Source: Streptomyces sp. S.PB5 (GTDB lineage: Bacteria > Actinomycetota > Actinomycetes > Streptomycetales > Streptomycetaceae). Taken from it: DNA of 64,000 nt. The notes below the pieces were generated by a model. That model worked only from the letters and a program-made list of their open reading frames with translations, was not told the origin of the DNA and did no database searches. The translations under genes and the position numbers were made by a program. The DNA is taken from the NCBI RefSeq assembly GCF_030403745.1, contig NZ_JAQMWP010000024.1, positions 1 through 64,000 on the forward strand, written 5' to 3'. Below are positions 46,153 to 53,774 of this stretch, in pieces. Position 1 is the stretch's first letter. Every line of letters starts with the position of its first letter.

Positions 46153-46882
46153 GGTTTCCCCCGGGTGATGGCGCTGACGCCTGGCAGCGAGCTTGTGGAC
46201 ACCCGACGAGCGTAGAGCCGTGGACAAGCCGCGGGGAAGAGCCCAAGTCGGCCCGTAATTCGGTCAACCACCCTTCCCTCGAACACGCTTTCCATGCTCC
46301 TCGCCTCGCAGGCGACGCCCCACCGTCGGCAGATGGACAGACTGGGGCGCTCCCGCACCGCTCCCCCGCCTTCCACCCGGAAACAAGCGGGACGGTTGCC
46401 GAGGTGTCGTCGCAAGGGGCCCGCTGACAGGTCCGTACTGCCTGCAGGATGCGTCCGCTTGGACGAACAGGTCCCCGTACACCGATCGCGTGGCCGCTGG
46501 CGGACATGGTCATCGATGTTGATTACTGCGGGAGCTCAGGGTGTCAGGCACTGGTGAAGTGTCGGTATTGGAGGGCTGCGGTATTCGCCTGCGGGACGGG
46601 TTGTGTCAGCAGACGCTGTGTCCCACGCAGATCGTGTCGCTTTACACGCGGCCGGATCTCTTCCCGCATGTCGCATTGCGGCGATCCATCGTGGAGGAAC
46701 TTGAGGCAGTGAGGTCTCGTCTCCGGCGACAAGGTTTGTCGTGTCGACGTCATGTTGGCGTGATCGGACTTGCAGCGAGCCAGCCCGCGACTGTTCGCAC
46801 CACCTGAAGCTGGAACTCCAACTGCCTCCCTCCACCTGCGGGTTGGATGAAGCCCAGGCCAAGGGTGGTGGGGCCTTTGCCC
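46153..46882. other. Stretch without a convincing gene
   Basis: The stretch lies between the membrane-protein pair and the IS3 left end. A short rightward frame at 46541-46807 has no ribosome site or recognisable family, and the leftward frames overlap the IS end. It probably contains the promoter of the membrane-protein pair. Confidence 0.4.
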
Positions 46883-46883
46883 C

Positions 46884-46897
46884 TGAGCGTGGACGCC
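46884..46897 (+). repeat. IS3 left inverted repeat
   Basis: TGAGCGTGGACGCC. It matches the reverse complement of 49470-49483 except for two positions. Confidence 0.65.
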
Positions 46898-46931
46898 TTG
46901 GACACTGGACCTTGAGGGTCCAGGGGAAGAG

Positions 46932-47267
46932 ATGTCACGGATGGTGATGAAGGTGTACTCGGCGGAGTTCAGGGCGGACGCCGTCGCGCTGTACCTGTCG
47001 GACCCGAAGAACACGTACGAGGGTGTCGGCAAGGACCTGGGGATCAGCCGGGAGACGCTCCGGAACTGGGTGCGCACTGAGCGGGCCCGGACGGGTCAGG
47101 CGGCGCGCACCAGCGCCTCACCGCGGGCGGCACAGGCTGCCCAGGTACCCTCCAACGACATGCTGGAGAAGGAGAACAAGCAGCTCAGGGCCAGGATCCG
47201 GGAGCTGAAGACGGAGCGGGAGATCCTCCGGAGGGCCGCGAAGTATTTCGCCTCAATGGCAGTGTGA
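46932..47267 (+). CDS. IS3 OrfA (helix-turn-helix subunit), tail altered
   Basis: A 111-residue OrfA: FRADAVALYLSDPKNTYEGV opening, an HTH around LGISRETLRNWVR, and the leucine-zipper-like LEKENKQLRARIRELKTERE, ending ILRRAAKYFA. The last few residues (SMAV) come from the inserted IS110, which replaces the usual end. ATG 46932 has AGGGGAAGAG upstream. OrfA normally pairs with OrfB by frameshifting; that is impossible here. Confidence 0.85.
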   Translation: MSRMVMKVYSAEFRADAVALYLSDPKNTYEGVGKDLGISRETLRNWVRTERARTGQAARTSASPRAAQAAQVPSNDMLEKENKQLRARIRELKTEREILRRAAKYFASMAV

Positions 47268-47481
47268 GCGGTGCCGGAGGCCCGTCGTAGTGACACTCTG
47301 GTGAAGTCGGCGGGGTTGGCTCGCTATTTTGCTGCCCCGTATACGGTGGCTTGTCTCCGATGTGCCGCCCCGTCGGCTCGGCGCCTTCTGCGGTGTGGCT
47401 TGATAGGAATCTGCCGTATGGCCCGATTGAGGCGTGCCCCCGCGGAGGGTCTGTCCCGGACAGCCTGCTTGGGAGGGTGCG
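47255..47481 (+). ncRNA. Candidate bridge-RNA region of second IS110
   Basis: The 227-nt noncoding 5' end of the element, the place where IS110-group elements encode the bridge RNA. Called from position and family knowledge only. Confidence 0.35.
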
Positions 47482-48546
47482 ATGACCGTCATCGGCGTAG
47501 ACGGACACAAGCGGAACCACACCCTGGTTGCGGTCGATGAACTGGGCCGCCACCAAGATGAGTTGATGGTCCCGGCCACCGCAGCCGGGCACGGTCGGGC
47601 TCTGCAATGGATCGGCCGGTTCGGACCCCACGTCCTGGTTGCGGTCGAGGATTGCCGGCATCTCACCCGCCGTTTCGAAGCCGACCTACTGACCGCCGGC
47701 CACCAGGTCGTCCGCGTCCACACCCGGTTGATGGCCGAGACCCGCCGTTCAGCGCGCGAGCGCGGCAAGTCCGACCCGATCGACGCCGAGGCAGTGGCTC
47801 GCGCAGCCCTGCGAGAGCCCGACCTGCCGCGCGCCGCCCTCGATGGCCCCACCCGCGAGGTCAAGCTGCTGACGGATTACCGCTCCCAGCTGGTCCAGCA
47901 GCGCACCAAGGTGACCAACCGGCTGTTGTGGTTCCTGCACGAACTCGACCCCGAACTCGGGGTACCGGCCCGCGGGCTGAAGCGGACCTGGGTCATCGAC
48001 GCCCTCGAGCTTGCCTTGTCCGAGCACACCGGAACCGTCGCTGACATCGCCACCGAACTGCTCGAAGACTGCCGTCGGCTGACCGTACGCATCAACGAAC
48101 TCCACCGAAAGCTGCGCCACTTGGTGGGAGAACTGGCCCCTGGTCTCCTGGACATCCCCGGGTGCGGGGTGCTCAGCGCCGCGGCCATCCTCGGCGAGAC
48201 CGCGGGTGCCTCACGCTTCAGGTCCAAGGACGCCTTCGCCCGCTTCAACGGCACGGCCCCGATCCCGGTCTGGTCGTCCAACAAGGTCCGCGTCCGCCTC
48301 AACCGGGGCGGCAACCGCCGCATCAACCACGCCCTCCATATGATCGCGATCACCCAGATCGGCCGCGGCCACGCTGGCGCCGACTACTACGCCAAGCAGA
48401 TCGTCTCAGGCAAGACACCCAAGGAAGCCCGACGGCTACTCCGGCGCAGAGTGTCCGACCGTGTCTTCAGGGCCCTCATCGCCGAGGAACAGCGTCAGAC
48501 ACGTCCCGCCAGCACCCCCAACACGACGCTGCCGCTCGTCGCTTGA
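47482..48546 (+). CDS. IS110 family transposase (354 aa)
   Basis: An intact DEDD recombinase: VIGVDGHKRNHTLVAVDE at the first Asp, GKSDPIDAEAVARAAL, then the C-terminal domain with IPGCGVLSAAAILGETAG, FARFNGTAPIPVWSSNKVR and RLNRGGNRRINHALH. The ATG at 47482 was chosen because GGGAGGG precedes it and the RuvC-like fold starts there. It is only distantly similar to the IS110 protein at 8994-10079. Confidence 0.9.
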   Translation: MTVIGVDGHKRNHTLVAVDELGRHQDELMVPATAAGHGRALQWIGRFGPHVLVAVEDCRHLTRRFEADLLTAGHQVVRVHTRLMAETRRSARERGKSDPIDAEAVARAALREPDLPRAALDGPTREVKLLTDYRSQLVQQRTKVTNRLLWFLHELDPELGVPARGLKRTWVIDALELALSEHTGTVADIATELLEDCRRLTVRINELHRKLRHLVGELAPGLLDIPGCGVLSAAAILGETAGASRFRSKDAFARFNGTAPIPVWSSNKVRVRLNRGGNRRINHALHMIAITQIGRGHAGADYYAKQIVSGKTPKEARRLLRRRVSDRVFRALIAEEQRQTRPASTPNTTLPLVA

Positions 48547-48572
48547 CATAGGAGTATCGGCGAGACCAACTG

Positions 48573-49464
48573 GTGAGCCGTTTCCCGTTCCTCGAGGATC
48601 ATCGCGGTGCCTACGGCGGCAAGCGGCTGCGCCAGGTCCTGGAGGTCTCCCGGTCCGGGTTCTACCGGTGGCTGAAGGCCGCCCCGGCCCGCATGGAGCG
48701 GGCACGCTCCGATGCCCGCCTCGCGCGGCGGATCCGGGAGATCCACAGGGAGCCCGACGGCACCTACGGCATCCCGCGCATCACCGCCGAGCTAAAGGAC
48801 GCCGGAATCGACGTCAACCACAAGCGCGTCGCACGTGTGATGCGCCGGATCAGCCTCCAGGGGGTGCACCTGCGCAAGAAGGTCTGCACCACCGTTCCCG
48901 AGCCGTCCGCGATCCCGGTGCCCGACCTGCTGCAGCGCGACTTCACCGCGAGCGAGCCGAACACCAAGTACGTCGGTGACATCACCTACCTGCCCATCGG
49001 CGACGGCCAATTCCTCTACCTGGCCACGGTGTTGGACCTGCACTCGAAACGGCTGGCGGGCTGGTCGATCGCCGACCACATGCGCACCGAACTCGTCACC
49101 GACGCGCTGAAGGCCGCCGCCCGCACCCGGGGGCGGGAGCCTTCACGGAGCGATCTTCCACAGCGACAACGGCGCCCAGTACGCATCGGAGGAGTTCGCG
49201 AACGTATGCCGTGAACTCGGGGTGACCCGCTCACGCGGTGCGGTCGGCACGAGCGCGGACAACGCAGCTGCCGAGTCGTTCAATACAACCTTGAAAAGGG
49301 AAACCCTGCAGGGGAAGAAACGCTGGCCAGGAGCCCGCGAGGCGCGTCTCGCGGTGTTCCGGTAGGTCACCCGCTACAACACGAGAAGGCGGCCCTCAAG
49401 GCTCGGCCAGATCAGCCCGATCGCCTTCGAACAACCATCGGCTACGCTGACCGCTGCCGCATAG
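48573..49464 (+). pseudogene. IS3 OrfB (DDE integrase subunit), broken
   Basis: Opens SRFPFLEDHRGAYGGKRLRQ, continues through the HTH_21 region, and has the first DDE Asp in YVGDITYLPIGDG. A frameshift near 49140 moves the second catalytic segment (FHSDNGAQYAS) and the Glu region (SADNAAAESFNTTLK) to another frame. A TAG at 49363-49365 interrupts the end before the final stop at 49462-49464. Together with the upstream IS110 insertion this is a dead gene. Confidence 0.85.
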
Positions 49465-49469
49465 CAAAC

Positions 49470-49483
49470 GGTGTCCACGCTCC
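49470..49483 (-). repeat. IS3 right inverted repeat
   Basis: GGTGTCCACGCTCC, the near reverse complement of the left end at 46884-46897. Confidence 0.65.
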
Positions 49484-49484
49484 G

Positions 49485-49845
49485 GAGGAAAGCCCCCTGA
49501 TCCCTCGGAAGATCAGCCAGGGCAGGTCGCCCACAGCACGGGCGAAACCATATGATTCCACGGGCCACGCGGGGCATCACCGACGGCGCCTAGGGAATCG
49601 GGTTCCGGCGCCACCCGCCAGCCGTGCCCGCGCACGGCACCACACCCCGCCCGCATGATCAAGCCCCCGCAGCCTGTGCAGGGGTTCAGCCGGCCATCAC
49701 TGTGGGCTCTGTCTCCGTCTTGTACGAAAATCGGGTGCCGATACCCCGCGCGTCCCCGGCCACTCGGCGGGATCCGGCCACCGGAGCGGATCGGCGGCCT
49801 GGCCGCGACCGGGCCCGCCGGTAGCTGTCCGCGGCGGGGTGCGTA
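49485..49845. other. Intergenic stretch, possible hairpin only
   Basis: The stretch to the right of the IS3 element and downstream of the six-gene leftward operon. GGCGCC arms at 49585-49590 and 49607-49612 enclose GGAA/TTCC and could form a weak hairpin. No gene recognised. Confidence 0.35.
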
Positions 49846-50916
49846 TCAGTCCGATCCTGCTGGGCCGGGTTGCGGGATGCCCTGGTCCGGCAGGCTCGTT
49901 GTGGCGTCCCACAGGCGGGTGAACTGCCTGAGTCGGTGTTCGACGTGGGCGGGGCGGGCGTTGAGTGTCGTCTTGGCGTTGACGTCCTTGGTGTCCTGGT
50001 CGATCTCGTAACTCAGTTCCCGGTCAAAGATAATGAAGTCGCTCTGGGTGCCGAGCCGTGCCCAGGGCGGCAGTTGGGAGAGCGCCACCACGCGAGAGTC
50101 GAGCCCGAGAGCTCGTTGGTTGGCGCACAGCGCCAGCACTTCCGCGTCGATGTGCTGTTCGTCGTCGACGAGGAACAGCCGGCGGACCTCCACGCCTCGC
50201 GCCAGGGCGTCGCTCTGTGCCTCCAGATAGCGGGCGGCGGGCTCGCTGCCCCAGAAGTGCCGGTCGACGGAGGTGCTGGTCGCATCGAGGCTGTGCTTGA
50301 TGCAGCGGGTCAGGTCGATCAGCCAGTCCTGGTTCTCCCCCAGGCAGTCCGCGCTGCGGTTGCTGAGGTTCTCCAGCAGTCCGGCCAGGCGCTCGATCTC
50401 CTCGCTGGCGAAGGTCTTCACAGTCTCGTTGTTGAGCTCGCCGCACTCCGTTGCCCGGCGGGCGAGTTTGATGACCGCGTCCGAGCGCAGCACCGAGCGG
50501 TCGACGTTGCTGAACAGTTCGGTCGCCGCGTTGATCTGCCGGAACCGGTCGTCGACCAGGGTGGTGAGGGCGACATGATGACTGATCAGGTTGTCCTTGA
50601 CGTCGCGGATCAGCTCCGCCTGGCTGCCCTCGATCTCCACCAGACGTTTCTCGAAGTCGACGAGGTACTGCACGATGAGGGCCGCGCCGCCGATAACGAT
50701 GGAGGCGGTCAGGTTCCACACGTCGCCCGCACCTTGGTTCGCGTCGACCGCACTGGTGACGAGCAGAGCGATGACGAAGACCACGGAAGTCACCAGGGTC
50801 TTCATGAGGACTGGCGGGATCCGCAGTCCCCTGTTGTCGGGCCGCCGGCGCGGCGGCGCGGGGGACGGTGGTGCCGGGTTCGCCGGTGTAGTGGTGGTCG
50901 CTGGTGCTCCGTTCAT
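49846..50916 (-). CDS. Two-TM membrane protein ending the SCO2521-2525-like operon (356 aa)
   Basis: A Pro-rich cytoplasmic N-terminus (1-30), two membrane helices at about 37-58 and 66-88, then a soluble C-terminus with a helical part (about 90-230) and an alpha/beta part (RRLFLVDDEQHIDAEVLALC, then SDFIIFDRELSYEIDQ). The latter vaguely resembles phospholipase-D-like or sensor folds but lacks an HKD motif. ATG 50916 has GGGGGAGA in front. It is the sixth gene of the operon, 16 bp after the SCO2521-like stop. It could be the membrane anchor or effector of the system (inference). Confidence 0.7.
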   Translation of the reverse strand: MNGAPATTTTPANPAPPSPAPPRRRPDNRGLRIPPVLMKTLVTSVVFVIALLVTSAVDANQGAGDVWNLTASIVIGGAALIVQYLVDFEKRLVEIEGSQAELIRDVKDNLISHHVALTTLVDDRFRQINAATELFSNVDRSVLRSDAVIKLARRATECGELNNETVKTFASEEIERLAGLLENLSNRSADCLGENQDWLIDLTRCIKHSLDATSTSVDRHFWGSEPAARYLEAQSDALARGVEVRRLFLVDDEQHIDAEVLALCANQRALGLDSRVVALSQLPPWARLGTQSDFIIFDRELSYEIDQDTKDVNAKTTLNARPAHVEHRLRQFTRLWDATTSLPDQGIPQPGPAGSD

Positions 50917-50932
50917 GTCGTCTCCCCCGTCG

Positions 50933-51898
50933 TTAAGGGCCTATGGGCTGCCTCGTCAAGGCGTTGAGCAGGGCAAGGCGGTCCCGGATCCGCTGGACGA
51001 GGTTGTCCCACTGGCGGGTGAATCCGGGGTTCTGCTCGAGGACGTTCCACAGTCCCCGAAGCGCGTGGTCGCCGCGGGCCGCGGGCATCCACAGGTGGAT
51101 CAGATGTTCGACAGCCGGGCGCAGTGCGGTCAGCGCGTCGGGTCCCTCGGCCGGGCCGAGTCTGCCATCGAGGAGGCGCACGACGGTGGTGAGAAGCCAG
51201 TCGTGCAGTGCCAGGTCCTCGCACAGGGCGGCGACGGCGGCCGGGTCGGTGGCGGCGGGTACCCGCAGTCGGACCGTGCGCAGGTCGTCCTCGGTGAGGG
51301 TGAACTCCTCGATCGCCGGTCCCTGTCCCGGCTCAGCCTGCCGGGCGGCCCAACGCAGCCTGGTGTGGCGGGACTTCAGGGGGGCCTTCTGGTCGAGCAG
51401 TGGGTGCCGGAGCAGGGTGGTGAGGGCGCCGTCCGCGATCAGGCCCAGGTCGAGTTCGCCGTATCCGGCCCCGTCGAGGACGCCTTGGGCCGCCTCGTGT
51501 TCGGGAAGCCGGCCCAGGGGTTCAACCACTCCGGGATGGATGAGGTAGTGCCCCCAGGGGCGGCGCCGTTCGGGGCCTCGGGCGAGGGCCCGGACATGGG
51601 CGCTGCTCTGCAGGATCCGGCCCTCGGTCAGGGCGGCGCGGGTGGCGACAGTGCCGACGACGCGCACCTTGGCCCCGTTGGAGGTGGGCATCCGGCAGTC
51701 GACGCCGGTGAGGGTCTGCGGGGAGCGCACGTAGAGGTTGGGGCGTTCGGAGACCAGGACGCGTTCGTCCGGGCGCAGCCGCAGCAGCTGGGTGGCGGCA
51801 CGGGCGTCCAAGGGGTTCAGCGAGGGCAGCACACAGGTGCGGATCTCCCCGCAGGCGAGGACCGGGAGGGCCGGGGGCGTGTCCGGTAAGGCCGTCAC
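50933..51898 (-). CDS. SCO2521 family protein (321 aa)
   Basis: I recognise the conserved actinobacterial family by its neighbours and general features (LACGEIRTCVLPSLNPLDAR, LLRLRPDERVLVSERPN, VRVVGTVATRAALTEGRILQ). No enzymatic motif is visible and the function is unknown. The GTG at 51898 overlaps the upstream stop as GTGA. Codon 4 is TTA (51887-51889), so translation of this and perhaps later genes would depend on bldA tRNA, tying the system to development. Confidence 0.7.
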   Translation of the reverse strand: MTALPDTPPALPVLACGEIRTCVLPSLNPLDARAATQLLRLRPDERVLVSERPNLYVRSPQTLTGVDCRMPTSNGAKVRVVGTVATRAALTEGRILQSSAHVRALARGPERRRPWGHYLIHPGVVEPLGRLPEHEAAQGVLDGAGYGELDLGLIADGALTTLLRHPLLDQKAPLKSRHTRLRWAARQAEPGQGPAIEEFTLTEDDLRTVRLRVPAATDPAAVAALCEDLALHDWLLTTVVRLLDGRLGPAEGPDALTALRPAVEHLIHLWMPAARGDHALRGLWNVLEQNPGFTRQWDNLVQRIRDRLALLNALTRQPIGP

Positions 51899-52860
51899 CT
51901 CGACGGCTCCGGGCAGAAGACGTAGGAGACCCGGTCGGCCACCGAGTCGGGGGGTGTGATGCCGTCCGCGTGCGCCCGGGCGGCGATCTGCTCGACGGCG
52001 CCCTGGTCGACGTCGATCTGGTCGAGGATGATCCGCACCGCGTGTTCGACGGGTAGGAACCGGGCGGGCAGCACGGAGCACGTGCGGTAGGCACAGAAGG
52101 GGGCGGCGGCGGGGTTGAGCTGGGTCAGCGGCGGCAGTTCGTCCCAGCTCCGGGGGTGGCCACGAGGGCTCGCGGGGCGCGGGAGCAGGACCGGTTCGCC
52201 TTCGTTGCGCAGGAGGCCGAGGCGGGCCAGCTGCCAGACGGCGGCGAGGAGGGGACAGGACCACGTGCGGTTGCCGTCCTTGTCGTCGTCCCAGAGTTCG
52301 ACGTCCAGGAAGACGGAGTGGCGGCGGGCTGCGGTCTCGGTGGGCGGCTGCCAGGGGGCCGTCCTGCGCATGGCCTGGGATCGCCCCGAGGGGCTGCGCT
52401 GTCCGTTGGCGAGCCAGCCGGACTCGCTGACGGGCGGGCGGGCACCGTAGCTGCCCGGGGGCGGTGATTCGACGAGGCGGTGTGCGACGGACTGGGCGAG
52501 GGGGACCTTGTCGGCGACCGCGCAGGCGGATTCGCGAGCCAGATAGTCGATGACGAGGCCGACCCGCTCGGCCGCGTCGACGACGAGGGGCAGGAGTTCG
52601 GCCGGGGTGGAGAAGCGGCTGAAGTAGTCGTCTACGAGGAAGCAGGTGCTGATGCGTGGCCGGGCGGCGCCGGTGCGGGCGGCGGTGTCGGCGCGGGCCG
52701 CGTCCGCCCAGGGCCGGACCCGGGTGAAGAGCTCACGCAGACGATCCGGGCCGCCTTCCAAGTCCTCCATGTACAAGTGGCCGAGTTCCAGGGAGAGATG
52801 GGAGAGCGGTACCGCGGTGGTGCGGCTCTGTGCCGTGGTCTCCCGGAAGACGTCGGTCAC
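51895..52860 (-). CDS. SCO2522 family protein (321 aa)
   Basis: A soluble alpha/beta protein starting TDVFRETTAQSRTTAVPLSH. LSLELGHLYMEDLEGGPDRL and RISTCFLVDDYFSRFSTPAE suggest a ligand- or partner-binding fold without catalytic signature. The GTG at 52860 overlaps the SCO2523-like stop (GTGA), and its own stop overlaps the next GTG, giving a translationally coupled chain. Function is unknown; the family occurs in the SCO2521-SCO2525 neighbourhood. Confidence 0.7.
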   Translation of the reverse strand: MTDVFRETTAQSRTTAVPLSHLSLELGHLYMEDLEGGPDRLRELFTRVRPWADAARADTAARTGAARPRISTCFLVDDYFSRFSTPAELLPLVVDAAERVGLVIDYLARESACAVADKVPLAQSVAHRLVESPPPGSYGARPPVSESGWLANGQRSPSGRSQAMRRTAPWQPPTETAARRHSVFLDVELWDDDKDGNRTWSCPLLAAVWQLARLGLLRNEGEPVLLPRPASPRGHPRSWDELPPLTQLNPAAAPFCAYRTCSVLPARFLPVEHAVRIILDQIDVDQGAVEQIAARAHADGITPPDSVADRVSYVFCPEPSR

Positions 52861-53774
52861 GGCTTCCCCCAGTGTGTGTCGTCGGTGAGGCGTCCGGCGA
52901 TCGCTTCCAGCGCGTCCAGCGTCTCCTTGTTGGCGATCTTGGTGGCCACGACCTCTTCCTCGGTGATCAGCTGTTCCCGCCACTGCAGGATCGGCTCCAG
53001 CGGCACGGTGCCGAGCAACACCGTGTCGCCGACGCCGAGTTCGGAGGCGAGTCGGCGCAGTCGTTCGTCGTACATCTGCATCCAGGCGGACTGTGCGGGC
53101 GAGACGTGCGACCACAGCGAGGAGTCGGGGTCGGGTACGGCGGCCCGGACGAAGCGGATCACGGCCCGGAGTGCGTCCTTGTCGTGGCCGAGTTCGGCTC
53201 CGCCCTCCAACAGGCCGCGAGCGGCGTAGACCAGCCCTGCGGCGGCGATGACGTGTTGTCGGGTCCAGCGGTGGAAGACCACCCAGCGGTGCGGGACGTT
53301 GCGCAGTTCGGGCCGTGCGGTGGCTTCCAGGACCATGTCCATGGCGTAGCTCCGTCCGGCGCTGAGGTCGACCAGGATCAGGTCGAACTCGCCGTGCAGG
53401 CGCAGGAAGAGGTTGACGCAGCGCTGCACCGAGTCCTCGTCCGTGACGAACTCGCCGCCGCTGACATCGCCGGGGAGCAGCACGAGCCGTCCGGCTCCGA
53501 TCGTGTTGCGCCGCAGTACGGGGTGTTCGGTGCGGCGCCAGACGTCGACCCGGGCCGGTTCGGGGGCGGTGCCCTCCAGATAGGAGTGCAGGCCGCCCTC
53601 GCCCGTGCCGCGCAGGATGTCGGGGACGTCGAAGACGGCGGGTGCGGTGGGTGAGCCGAAGTCGAAGTCGACGTACGCCACATGGTCACCGGCGAGGGCT
53701 CGCTGGTAGGCGAGGTTCGCGCTGGTGACGGAGCGGCCGGTGCCTCCCTTGTCGGAGGCGGCGAAGACGATCAC
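52857..53774 (-). CDS. SCO2523 family variant P-loop protein, ParA/MinD-like (305 aa)
   Basis: A SIMIBI-class NTPase. The deviant Walker A is KGGTGRS at 9-15, with Arg where the family's second Lys normally stands but keeping the signature Lys9. YVDFDFGSPTAP is the switch I/A'-like motif and LILVDLSAGRSYAMDM the Walker B-like region. ParA/MinD relatives use ATP-dependent dimers on membranes or DNA to position partners. The start was set at GTG 53774, in the GTGA overlap with the previous gene; a GTG two codons earlier (53780) is possible. It is probably the engine of the six-gene system (inference). Confidence 0.8.
   Translation of the reverse strand: MIVFAASDKGGTGRSVTSANLAYQRALAGDHVAYVDFDFGSPTAPAVFDVPDILRGTGEGGLHSYLEGTAPEPARVDVWRRTEHPVLRRNTIGAGRLVLLPGDVSGGEFVTDEDSVQRCVNLFLRLHGEFDLILVDLSAGRSYAMDMVLEATARPELRNVPHRWVVFHRWTRQHVIAAAGLVYAARGLLEGGAELGHDKDALRAVIRFVRAAVPDPDSSLWSHVSPAQSAWMQMYDERLRRLASELGVGDTVLLGTVPLEPILQWREQLITEEEVVATKIANKETLDALEAIAGRLTDDTHWGKP

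Larger units (their letters stand above)
47255..48561 (+). mobile_element. IS110 family element inserted in IS3
   Basis: Ends were inferred where OrfA sequence (AKYFA) breaks and where its natural end (GAGACCAACTGGTGA) resumes at 48562. Length is about 1.3 kb. The 5' noncoding end is about 227 nt and the 3' end is about 15 nt, so it has the same layout as the other IS110 in this window but a clearly different transposase. Confidence 0.8.
46884..49483 (+). mobile_element. IS3 family element interrupted by an IS110 element
   Basis: Imperfect terminal inverted repeats (about 46884-46897 and 49470-49483, core GAGCGTGGAC) bound orfA and orfB of an IS3 element. Its length is about 1.3 kb once the inserted IS110 (about 47255-48561) is removed. 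The orfB part is also mutated, so the element is dead. Confidence 0.8.

Noticed and set aside
46541..46807. Short rightward gene of 88 codons
   Set aside because: No ribosome site, family resemblance or supporting context.
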